DNA from: Pseudomonadota bacterium
GTDB lineage: Bacteria > Pseudomonadota > Alphaproteobacteria > Rhizobiales > Rhizobiaceae
Length of the DNA: 6,224 bases
Reading direction: 5' to 3'
Assembly: GCA_023433855.1 (NCBI GenBank)
Contig: JAEYTV010000082.1
Location: 1-6,224 of the forward strand
Notes under the pieces: generated by a model
Databases searched by the model: none
Told to the model about the DNA's origin: nothing
What the model saw: the letters and a program-made list of their open reading frames with translations, nothing else
Position numbers and translations under genes: made by a program
In this document: in pieces, positions 1 to 5,145 of the stretch
How the letters are laid out: each line of letters opens with the position of its first letter
How positions within the stretch are numbered: the first letter of the stretch is position 1

Positions 1-25
1 CGCCAGGACCATCGCAGGCGGTATC

Positions 26-415
26 ATGGCGGACGAAACCACTACTCTCTATGACGCAATCGGCGGCGACCCGACGGTCCGCTCCCTGGTCAGGCGTTTC
101 TATGAGTTGATGGACACGTTGCCGGAAGCCTCCCATTGCCGCGCGATCCACCCGGAGAACCTGCAAGGGAGCGAAGCCAAGCTCTACGACTATCTCACCG
201 GCTATCTCGGCGGGCCACCCGTCTATGTGCAGAAACACGGGCATCCGCGCCTTCGCGCCCGCCATCTCGGAGCCGGGATCGGGCCGCGCGAACGTGATGA
301 ATGGATCTTGTGCTTCCGGCGCGCAATGGACGAGACGATCGCGGACCCCCGGCTGCGCGAGATCATCTGGCCACCCGTTGAGCGGCTGGCATTCCACATG
401 CAGAACAAGGAATAA
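26..415 (+). CDS. Group II truncated haemoglobin (TrHbO-type globin)
   Basis: A soluble haem protein of the 2-over-2 globin fold. The family binds O2 and other small ligands, with proposed roles in O2 handling and in NO or peroxide chemistry; the physiological role here is not shown. The 129 residues match the usual length. Family marks are the N-terminal LYDAIGG, the YLGGPPVY segment (about 60-67), HGHPRLRARH ending in His80 (the expected proximal F8 haem ligand) and ERDEWI with Trp93 (the group II hallmark G8 Trp). Tyr26 is the likely B10 tyrosine. By my alignment the CD1 position is His42 rather than the Tyr of mycobacterial TrHbO, as I recall for other proteobacterial members. ATG at 26 follows AGGCGG (16-21) by 4 nt and gives a standard N-terminus. 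The frame is open to the window edge, so a longer start cannot be excluded. The next gene begins 4 nt after the stop, which suggests translational coupling. Confidence 0.93.
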   Translation: MADETTTLYDAIGGDPTVRSLVRRFYELMDTLPEASHCRAIHPENLQGSEAKLYDYLTGYLGGPPVYVQKHGHPRLRARHLGAGIGPRERDEWILCFRRAMDETIADPRLREIIWPPVERLAFHMQNKE

Positions 416-419
416 TCTC

Positions 420-809
420 TTGGGAAGACTCGCTATTCTGCAGCCGTTGATTCTGTTTGCGAGCGGCCTGCTGGGGGCTTCCGGGGTTGCATTGGCGGCA
501 GCAGCAAGCCACGGCGGAGAAACACATCTGCTTGGTTCCGCGTCCACGATGTGCCTTGCGCACGCGCCGGCGCTTGCCGCACTTGCCCTCGGCTACAGGA
601 TCTTCCCCACCGCCATCATTTCCGCGCTTGTTCTCGGGACTGGGACCGTCCTCTTCGCCGGCGACCTCCTGTCCCGGCATTTCCTCGCAGACCGCCTGTT
701 TCCGCTGGCCGCCCCGACAGGCGGAATGTTGATGATAGCCGGCTGGCTCCTCGTGGCAGCCGGCGCGTTCTTTACGTTGAAGCGCGCCGGTCGCGATTCT
801 GTCAGCTAG
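420..809 (+). CDS. DUF423 family small membrane protein, TTG start
   Basis: A 129-residue, very hydrophobic protein of the DUF423 family (E. coli YgdD-like), inner-membrane proteins of unknown function. Four membrane segments can be seen, at about residues 5-29, 46-60, 62-82 and 100-120. The family signature is clearest in the second half: GTVLFAGDLL (74-83), then PTGG (99-102) leading into the last helix, and a basic tail with KR. No ATG or GTG opens this frame near the expected N-terminus. TTG at 420 does, giving a start GRLAILQPL, and it has a good Shine-Dalgarno, AAGGA at 407-411, 8 nt upstream, inside the last codons of the globin gene. The frame is also open far upstream within the globin gene, but that translation is not membrane-like and is discounted. 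Tight spacing implies co-transcription with the globin. The family assignment is firm; the start is inferred. Confidence 0.85.
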   Translation: MGRLAILQPLILFASGLLGASGVALAAAASHGGETHLLGSASTMCLAHAPALAALALGYRIFPTAIISALVLGTGTVLFAGDLLSRHFLADRLFPLAAPTGGMLMIAGWLLVAAGAFFTLKRAGRDSVS

Positions 810-840
810 CCAACGCCGCAGCCTGCCGCGTGATGCTTAC

Positions 841-1089
841 CTACATCCCGCGCGACGAGCGACATCTTCCAAATGGCAGGACCACGCCAGGGAGGCCTTC
901 TGAACGACCCGTCGTTTGGGGGGCACTCCGATCGGGCGCGTATGCCACCACATTCGTCATGTCGACGGCGCGATCGGCATGTTGCGCTAGCAAGGTGTAC
1001 AGTTCCGGTACCATCCCCTCGCCATTTTGATCGGCGAGCTTGTGCAGTCCGATCAACAGGCTGGCGTCAGGGCGTTCTTCTCTCATCAT
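841..1089 (-). CDS. Hypothetical small protein overlapping the DUF2325 gene
   Basis: I do not recognise this 82-residue ORF. It starts at ATG 1089, or at a second in-frame ATG at 1086, and overlaps the last 23 nt of the DUF2325 gene in another frame. Translation is plausible because GAAGGAA (1100-1094) lies 5 nt before the first ATG and 8 nt before the second. The first ~50 residues look protein-like, with alternating hydrophobic and charged residues (LLIGLHKLADQ, MVPELYTLLAQ) that suggest two short helices. The last ~28 residues (from about SAPQTTGR) are Arg/Gly/Ser/Pro-rich and look more like out-of-frame sequence, so the end may be degenerate or frameshifted. There is no signal peptide, membrane segment or cysteine cluster. 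The position implies translational coupling to the DUF2325 gene and possibly a shared role. It could also be a chance ORF. Confidence 0.45.
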   Translation of the reverse strand: MMREERPDASLLIGLHKLADQNGEGMVPELYTLLAQHADRAVDMTNVVAYAPDRSAPQTTGRSEGLPGVVLPFGRCRSSRGM

Positions 1090-1480
1090 GACGTTCCTTC
1101 ATTGTCTGCAGCGCTCGCTCCAGACTTGATTTCGATCCGTTCCTCAGCGGCACGAAAGCGACGCCGAACTTCTTGCAGCCAGTCTTCACCCGCAGGCACG
1201 CATCGTGGCTGATACAGTCGATCGGGCAGAAGACGCAGTCGACCGATGGCAACACCGTATCGATGCGGGAAACCGCTTCTCGCAGCCCTCCGTCATGATG
1301 GATGAGTTCCGCGCCGTGCCGGCTCGCAATCTGACGCAGATGCGCAACCTGGCAGTCCCGCCCTCCCACGTAGAGGAAACTCCGCACATCGATGGATCCA
1401 TTGGCCGGACCGGTCCCCTGGCTCCCGCGGGACTGCTCATCGGCGCGGCCTGAATTCTTCCGCTTCTTGCCCTTTGTCAT
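1067..1480 (-). CDS. DUF2325 domain-containing protein
   Basis: A 137-residue soluble protein. Residues 1-30 form a basic, low-complexity tail (KGKKRKNS...). Residues 34-125 match the DUF2325 pattern as I know it: FLYVGGRD (35-42), HHDGGLREAV (61-70), a Cys-rich core CVFCPIDCISHDAC (82-95), VKTGCKK (98-104) and VPLRNGS (110-116). Cysteines are at 43, 82, 85, 89, 95 and 102. The family has a Rossmann-like pattern and no firmly established function. The CxxCxxxC spacing invites a metal or redox guess, but that is only inference. ATG at 1480 has GGGAG about 4 nt upstream. The gene is divergent from preT across 205 bp and is followed by an overlapping small ORF, so the two probably share a transcript. 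There is no obvious link to pyrimidine catabolism. I saw no match to the FNR consensus TTGAT-N4-ATCAA upstream. Confidence 0.85.
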   Translation of the reverse strand: MTKGKKRKNSGRADEQSRGSQGTGPANGSIDVRSFLYVGGRDCQVAHLRQIASRHGAELIHHDGGLREAVSRIDTVLPSVDCVFCPIDCISHDACLRVKTGCKKFGVAFVPLRNGSKSSLERALQTMKERHDERRTP

Positions 1481-1685
1481 GGTGCTCCCGTTTGACTGAC
1501 TCTGACCGGGCGAAACCCCTCGATGACGGGCACCCTAATAAACTTGATTTCGACGGGCAAGATTAAAGTTGAGCAATCCAGTCATGTTTCACGCAAAAGC
1601 CCAAACGTTTACCGTTTGATAAATTTTTCCACTGTGGTAGCCTTCGTCCATAGTTGTCCATGAATCCATAAAAGAGGGAACAAAG
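1481..1685. promoter_or_regulatory. Divergent DUF2325 / preT promoter region
   Basis: This 205-bp non-coding stretch separates two outward-facing genes and must hold both promoters. From about 1540 it is visibly AT-richer than the flanking genes. It contains a perfect inverted repeat at 1602-1618 and three copies of TCCAT at 1647-1651, 1657-1661 and 1665-1669. The preT ribosome binding site is GAGGGA (1674-1679), 6 nt before the ATG. I could not pick a convincing -35/-10 pair for either gene, saw no sigma-54 motif, and found no good match to the RutR site (TTGACCA-N2-TGGTCAA). Confidence 0.7.
1602..1618. promoter_or_regulatory. Perfect 6+5+6 inverted repeat, candidate operator
   Basis: CAAACG at 1602-1607 and CGTTTG at 1613-1618 are exact reverse complements around TTTAC. 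The repeat lies 68-84 bp upstream of the preT ATG in AT-richer DNA. The left half also contains the nested palindrome AAACGTTT (1603-1610), a CG-centred core of the kind seen in LacI/PurR-family operators. The size and position suit a dimeric repressor or activator of preTA or the divergent gene. The regulator is unknown and none is encoded in the window. Confidence 0.4.
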
Positions 1686-3047
1686 ATGGATCGACTGGGA
1701 AATGGTGTTGAGGCTGGGCGCCTCACGCCCGCGGAATACGAGTCCAATTTTTCCGACCTTCATCCTCGCCTCGACAAACACGAGGCCCTGGTCGCTGCCG
1801 ACAGGTGTTATTTCTGCTACGACGCGCCGTGCATGACGGCCTGTCCCACCGCGATCGACATCCCGTTGTTCATCCGTCAGATATCAACCGGCAATCCGCT
1901 CGGATCGGCCAAGACGATCTTCGACCAGAACATTCTGGGTGGCATGTGCGCGCGGGTCTGTCCCACCGAAACGCTCTGCGAGCAGGCCTGCGTGCGCAAC
2001 ACGGCCGAGGACCGACCCGTCGAGATCGGCAAGTTGCAGCGTTACGCAACCGACATCGCCATGGAGCAGGAACACCAGTTCTATTGCCGCAAGGCGCCGA
2101 GCGGCAACAGTGTTGCGATCGTTGGTGCAGGCCCGGCGGGCCTCGCCGCGGCACACAGGCTCTCGCTCCACGGCCATTCGGTCGTGATGTTCGAAGCGCG
2201 CGAAAAGGCCGGCGGCCTCAACGAATACGGCATCGCCACTTACAAGGCGACCGAGGACTTCGCCCAGCGTGAACTTGCCTATGTCACCGCGATCGGCGGG
2301 ATCGACATCCGCAGCGGCCAGGCTCTCGGGCGCGACTTCTCGCTTTCCGACCTCACGGCCCAGTATGATGCGGTTTTCCTCGCAGTCGGCCTGGCGGGTG
2401 TGAATGCCCTCGCAATCGAAGGGGAGGAACTCGATGGCGTCGAGGACGCCGTCGACTTCATTGCAGCCCTTCGCCAAGCCGCCGACAAGGCCGAAGTTCC
2501 GATCGGCCGCCGTGTCGTCGTGCTTGGCGGCGGGATGACAGCCATCGACGCGGCGATCCAATCGAAACTGCTTGGCGCGGAGGAGGTGACCATCTGTTAC
2601 CGACGCGGCAAGGAAAACATGAACGCCTCGGCCTATGAGCAGGATCTGGCGACCGCAAACGGCGTCATCATCCGCCACTGGCTAGCTCCCAAGCGCATCC
2701 TCGGCGAGGAGGGCAAGGTAGCCGGCATAGAGGTGGAATATACCGCGATGCGCGATGGAAAGCTCGTCGGCACCGGCGAGAACGGCTTGATCGCCGCCGA
2801 CCAGATCATGAAGGCGATCGGCCAGAGCTTCTTGGGTTCCGGTCTAGGCGCCCTGCAGTTGGAGGGCGGCAAGATAGCGGTCGATGTCGAGGGACGCACA
2901 TCGATGGAGCGCGTCTGGGCTGGCGGCGACTGCGTCGGCATGGGGGAAGACCTGACCGTCTCCGCCGTCGCCCAGGGACGCGATGCAGCCGAAAGCATCA
3001 ACCGCGTACTTCTGGCGGCTGCGCAGCCGCAAACCGCCGTTGCCTGA
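1686..3047 (+). CDS. preT: NAD(P)-dependent dihydropyrimidine dehydrogenase, subunit PreT
   Basis: The electron-input subunit of bacterial dihydropyrimidine dehydrogenase. It takes electrons from NAD(P)H through FAD and passes them via Fe-S clusters to PreA, which reduces uracil and thymine to their 5,6-dihydro forms. The 453 residues are equivalent to the N-terminal part of eukaryotic DPD. An N-terminal Fe-S domain (about 20-125) carries Cys41, 44, 49, 53, 88, 92, 98 and 102. Subtracting 38 from the DPD ligand numbers I remember (79, 82, 87, 91, 130, 136, 140 and Gln156) lands on these Cys and on Gln118, so the unusual Gln-ligated cluster appears kept. The FAD motif VGAGPAG is at 146-152, the pyridine-nucleotide motif VVVLGGGMTA at 277-286, and the C-terminal FAD motif WAGGDCVG at 411-418. 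ATG 1686 has GAGGGA 6 nt upstream. It is the first gene of the preTA operon. GltD-like proteins are relatives, but the preA neighbour settles the call. Confidence 0.94.
   Translation: MDRLGNGVEAGRLTPAEYESNFSDLHPRLDKHEALVAADRCYFCYDAPCMTACPTAIDIPLFIRQISTGNPLGSAKTIFDQNILGGMCARVCPTETLCEQACVRNTAEDRPVEIGKLQRYATDIAMEQEHQFYCRKAPSGNSVAIVGAGPAGLAAAHRLSLHGHSVVMFEAREKAGGLNEYGIATYKATEDFAQRELAYVTAIGGIDIRSGQALGRDFSLSDLTAQYDAVFLAVGLAGVNALAIEGEELDGVEDAVDFIAALRQAADKAEVPIGRRVVVLGGGMTAIDAAIQSKLLGAEEVTICYRRGKENMNASAYEQDLATANGVIIRHWLAPKRILGEEGKVAGIEVEYTAMRDGKLVGTGENGLIAADQIMKAIGQSFLGSGLGALQLEGGKIAVDVEGRTSMERVWAGGDCVGMGEDLTVSAVAQGRDAAESINRVLLAAAQPQTAVA
3015..3030. repeat. Perfect 16-bp palindrome at the 3' end of preT
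   Basis: GCGGCTGCGCAGCCGC is its own reverse complement. It ends 14 nt before the preT stop codon and 29 nt before the preA ATG. In RNA it could form a 6-bp GC stem with a GCGC loop, close to the preA Shine-Dalgarno. It encodes Ala-Ala-Ala-Gln-Pro in a weakly constrained C-terminal tail, so it may be only GC-rich alanine coding. A role in preT/preA balance is speculation. Confidence 0.4.
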
Positions 3048-3059
3048 GGGGGATTGACC

Positions 3060-4373
3060 ATGGCTGATCTTCGCAACGATTTCGTTGCCATCAAATCGCC
3101 CAACCCCTTCTGGCTGGCCTCCGCTCCGCCGACCGACAAGGCCTACAACGTCGAACGCGCCTTCAAGGCCGGATGGGGTGGCGTGGTCTGGAAGACGCTC
3201 GGCGAGGAAGGTCCTCCCGTCGTCAACGTCAACGGTCCGCGTTACGGCGCGATCTGGGGCGCCGACCGCCGGCTACTCGGGCTAAACAACATCGAGCTGA
3301 TCACCGACAGGGACCTTTATGTGAACCTGCGGGAGATGAAGCAGGTGAAGATGAACTGGCCCGACCGGGCGATCATCGCCTCGATCATGGTGCCCTGCGA
3401 GGAAAACGCCTGGAAGGCGATCTTGCCGCTTGTCGAGGAGACAGAGGTCGACGGCATCGAGCTGAACTTCGGCTGTCCGCATGGAATGTCCGAGCGCGGC
3501 ATGGGTTCTGCGGTCGGCCAGGTGCCGGAATATATCGAGATGGTGGTGCGCTGGTGCAAGCAGTACACGCGAATGCCGGTGATCACCAAGCTGACGCCCA
3601 ACATCACCGATATCCGCTATCCTGCCCGGGCCGCTAGGCGCGGAGGCACGGACGCGGTATCGCTGATCAACACGATCTCGTCGATCGTATCCGTCGATCT
3701 CGACACCTTTTCGCCCAACCCGTCGATCGGTGGCAAGGGGAGCCATGGTGGTTATTGCGGTCCGGCAGTCAAACCGATTGCCCTGAACATGGTCGCCGAG
3801 ATTGCCCGCGACCCGGAAACGCATGGTCTGCCGATTTCCGGGATCGGCGGTGTCACCACCTGGCGTGACGCGGCGGAGTTCCTGGCGCTTGGCGCCGGCA
3901 ACGTTCAGGTCTGCACCGCAGCCATGACCTATGGCTTCAAGATCGTCCAGGAAATGATAACCGGGCTGTCGGACTGGATGGACGCCAAGGGCCACAGGAG
4001 CCTGGACGACATCCGTGGCCGCGCCGTCGGCAACGTCACCGACTGGCAGTACCTGAACCTCAACTATGTGGCCAAGGCGCGGATCGATCAGGACCTTTGC
4101 ATCAAGTGCGGACGCTGTCACATCGCCTGCGAGGATACGTCTCACCAGGCAATCACCAATGCCGTCAACGGCGTGCGTCACTTCGAAGTCATGGAAGATG
4201 AGTGCGTCGGCTGCAATCTCTGCGTCAATGTCTGTCCCGTGGAGAACTGCATCACCATGGTCGGGCTCGAGCCTGGGACGGTGGACGAGCGTACAGGCAG
4301 GGTGGTCGAATCCACCTACGCCAACTGGACCACTCACCCTAACAATCCGATGGCGAGACAGGCAGCGGAATAA
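3060..4373 (+). CDS. preA: NAD(P)-dependent dihydropyrimidine dehydrogenase, subunit PreA
   Basis: The catalytic subunit, which reduces uracil and thymine at an FMN site with electrons from PreT; cytosolic heteromer. With the ATG at 3060 it has 437 residues. Residues ~1-335 form a dihydroorotate-dehydrogenase-like barrel. GCPHGMSERGMG (138-149) is the catalytic loop, with Cys139 equivalent to DPD's general-acid Cys671. LINTIS (202-207) holds the likely pyrimidine-binding Asn-Thr pair. SGIGGV (260-265) suits the FMN phosphate site. A C-terminal ferredoxin domain carries two CxxCxxCxxxC motifs, Cys347/350/353/357 and Cys382/385/388/392, which bind two 4Fe-4S clusters. An in-frame TTG lies at 3054, but GAGGGGG (3046-3052) is spaced 7 nt from the ATG and only 1 nt from the TTG, so ATG is preferred. 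It starts 12 nt after preT in one operon, with a strong hairpin downstream. No dihydropyrimidinase gene follows. Confidence 0.95.
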   Translation: MADLRNDFVAIKSPNPFWLASAPPTDKAYNVERAFKAGWGGVVWKTLGEEGPPVVNVNGPRYGAIWGADRRLLGLNNIELITDRDLYVNLREMKQVKMNWPDRAIIASIMVPCEENAWKAILPLVEETEVDGIELNFGCPHGMSERGMGSAVGQVPEYIEMVVRWCKQYTRMPVITKLTPNITDIRYPARAARRGGTDAVSLINTISSIVSVDLDTFSPNPSIGGKGSHGGYCGPAVKPIALNMVAEIARDPETHGLPISGIGGVTTWRDAAEFLALGAGNVQVCTAAMTYGFKIVQEMITGLSDWMDAKGHRSLDDIRGRAVGNVTDWQYLNLNYVAKARIDQDLCIKCGRCHIACEDTSHQAITNAVNGVRHFEVMEDECVGCNLCVNVCPVENCITMVGLEPGTVDERTGRVVESTYANWTTHPNNPMARQAAE

Positions 4374-4391
4374 CTCTCTGAGACGTCACGA

Positions 4392-4415
4392 CGGCCGAGG
4401 ATACCGCCTCGGCCG
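4392..4415 (+). terminator. Strong hairpin after preA, probable terminator
   Basis: CGGCCGAGG (4392-4400) and CCTCGGCCG (4407-4415) pair perfectly over 9 bp around the loop ATACCG. The hairpin starts 18 nt after the preA stop. No T-tract follows on either strand, so it may be a U-less terminator or a 3'-end stabiliser rather than a classical intrinsic terminator. It lies between convergent preA and gstI, so it could act on both transcripts. Confidence 0.55.
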
Positions 4416-4467
4416 ACCCCTACCATACACCCTGCCCTGGGAGAGCTCGCCAAACCCGCGGTCTTTG

Positions 4468-4488
4468 TCTCGGCCAGATCTCGGCCAG
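4468..4488. repeat. Short tandem direct repeat
   Basis: TCTCGGCCAG occurs at 4468-4477 and again at 4479-4488, a period of 11 bp (two copies), in the 188-bp convergent gap between preA and gstI. Apart from this, the preceding hairpin and the palindrome at 4510-4524, I see nothing in that gap. The repeat may be chance or slippage. Confidence 0.4.
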
Positions 4489-4509
4489 CCGATGGTGTCA
4501 GCCGGGGAC

Positions 4510-4524
4510 GATCGGGCCCCGATC
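4510..4524 (-). terminator. GATCGGG-C-CCCGATC palindrome downstream of gstI
   Basis: A 15-nt palindrome sits 37 nt beyond the gstI stop codon. As RNA it can form a 6-bp stem with a 3-nt loop. There is no T-tract, so termination is only a guess from position, just past the 3' end of a short monocistronic gene. Confidence 0.2.
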
Positions 4525-4561
4525 TTCGTCGGAACCCGTCCTTCAGCTTCAGTAGCTTGGA

Positions 4562-4756
4562 TCAGCAGGGCTTGGCCGGTTCGCTGCTGCCGGCGCTGGA
4601 CTCTTTGAGAGCCTCTTCATGGTACCAGCAGCTGTCCACCACACTGACTGCCGCGTCACGGCCGACGGGGATGCCCCGCCCGATATCCAACCGTCGCGGC
4701 GAGCGGGCCGGAAAGGGGATGATCTGCGCTGTCTCACGATGGATGCTGGTGGCCAT
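4562..4756 (-). CDS. gstI: GstI-like glutamine synthetase translation inhibitor (DUF2735)
   Basis: A 64-residue protein divergent from glnII. The N-terminus IHRETAQIIPFPAR (5-18) and the C-terminal CWYHEEAL (43-50) are the two conserved blocks of the small Rhizobiales DUF2735/GstI family, separated by a variable linker. From established work in Rhizobium leguminosarum, GstI is a roughly 63-residue protein encoded divergently from glnII that reduces GlnII expression at translation; the two genes respond oppositely to nitrogen supply through NtrC. Length, orientation and neighbour all match. The start is firm: AGGAGG (4769-4764) is 7 nt before ATG 4756, with no nearby in-frame alternative. There is no membrane segment or signal peptide; the N-terminal half is basic (Arg7, 18, 21, 22, 27, 33), compatible with RNA or protein binding, though that is inference. 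An NtrC-type dyad lies 49-65 bp upstream of the start, well placed to block its promoter. Confidence 0.87.
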   Translation of the reverse strand: MATSIHRETAQIIPFPARSPRRLDIGRGIPVGRDAAVSVVDSCWYHEEALKESSAGSSEPAKPC

Positions 4757-4804
4757 CCTATCGCCTCCTATTCAGGTGTGCATTCCGTACACAAAACACA
4801 AATC

Positions 4805-4821
4805 TGCACATATTTTGTGCT
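4805..4821. promoter_or_regulatory. NtrC-type binding site
   Basis: TGCAC, seven bases, then GTGCT matches 9 of 10 defined bases of the NtrC dyad TGCAC-N7-GTGCA. It lies 49-65 bp upstream of the gstI ATG, where a bound activator would cover or flank the gstI promoter. It is also about 265 bp upstream of the predicted glnII transcription start, far but within reach for an enhancer acting by DNA looping. One site could therefore repress gstI and activate glnII, in line with the opposite regulation known in R. leguminosarum. Confidence 0.65.
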
Positions 4822-5052
4822 CATTGCTTGATTTTACATCATTTTATCTGCGAGCGCTAGTCGCCAGCACTGGATCTGACCGGATAACGTCAGCCCTCGC
4901 CGCCGGGTTCCTCGCCTGGAGGCAGAATGAGTGAAAGCGGCGTCGACCTGCCGGAAGCCAATGCTTGGCGAACAGCACCGGGCCGCAGGGCATCACCGGC
5001 TTCCCACCTGTTCCCAGCTTTTTTGCCGTGGGAAAAGCCATCCGATCGAAAC

Positions 5053-5068
5053 TGGCACGGTAAATGCA
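5053..5068 (+). promoter_or_regulatory. Sigma-54 (RpoN) promoter of glnII
   Basis: TGGCACG-GTAA-ATGCA matches the sigma-54 consensus TGGCACG-N4-TTGCA with one mismatch (A for the first T of TTGCA). The invariant GG (5054-5055) and GC (5066-5067) are separated by exactly 10 bp, as needed for -24/-12 recognition. Transcription should start near 5079, giving a leader of about 77 nt. Sigma-54 and NtrC control of glnII is established in rhizobia. Confidence 0.88.
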
Positions 5069-5095
5069 ACGAACGCTGTATCCCCGGGAGACGGC

Positions 5096-5126
5096 GTTGA
5101 CGCGGCGCCTTCCGGGACGCCTCAAC
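5096..5126 (+). promoter_or_regulatory. Possible hairpin in the glnII mRNA leader
   Basis: GTTGA (5096-5100) pairs with TCAAC (5122-5126), followed after a C-C mismatch by GCG (5102-5104) with CGC (5118-5120), leaving a 13-nt GC-rich loop. It would lie 17 nt after the predicted start of transcription and 17 nt before the ribosome binding site. Stability is moderate and may be chance in GC-rich DNA. It is listed because glnII is known to be controlled at translation by GstI. Confidence 0.3.
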
Positions 5127-5127
5127 C

Positions 5128-5145
5128 ATGAAACGCACGGCCTGA
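5128..5145 (+). other. Possible 5-codon upstream ORF in the glnII leader
   Basis: ATG at 5128 opens a frame encoding MKRTA and stops at TGA 5143-5145, overlapping the glnII ribosome binding site GAGAG (5144-5148) and ending 10 nt before the glnII ATG. It is out of frame with glnII. A weak GGGA (5114-5117) lies 10 nt upstream. If translated it could couple to or attenuate glnII. No coding evidence exists beyond its position. Confidence 0.2.

Noticed and set aside
1..54. Possible 3' end of an upstream gene (frame 1 open from the window edge to TGA at 52-54)
   Set aside because: Only 17 codons are visible, the reading looks random, and it would overlap the globin start; nothing supports it.
813..831. 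19-nt palindrome ACGC-c-GCAG-C-CTGC-c-GCGT between the convergent DUF423 and hypothetical genes
   Set aside because: As RNA the inner arms cannot close over a 1-nt loop and the outer stem is only 4 bp, with no T-tract, so a terminator call is not supported.
1541..1580. Possible FNR/anaerobox in the DUF2325-preT intergenic region (TTGAT near 1554)
   Set aside because: The nearest partner half-site gives a wrong spacing (GCAA after about 8 bases instead of ATCAA after 4), so the dyad does not fit FNR.
1884..2678. 264-residue minus-strand ORF inside preT
   Set aside because: It is antisense to a clearly recognisable PreT with intact Fe-S, FAD and nucleotide motifs. Its sequence has no family features, and such ORFs are common in GC-rich codon patterns.
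3282..4337. 351-residue minus-strand ORF inside preA
   Set aside because: Shadow of the high-GC preA reading frame; the translation is His/Val/Asp-rich with no domain, while the plus strand encodes full PreA motifs.
4777..4793. Imperfect dyad TGTG...CACA near the gstI start
   Set aside because: Only 5 of 8 pairs match and the spacing fits neither NtrC nor a CRP/FNR site; only a lone GTGCA half-site is noted.
4844..5138. Minus-strand ORFs of 93 and 82 residues in the gstI-glnII control region
   Set aside because: They run antisense through the sigma-54 promoter and leader, are Arg/Pro/Ser-rich, and lack recognisable family features.
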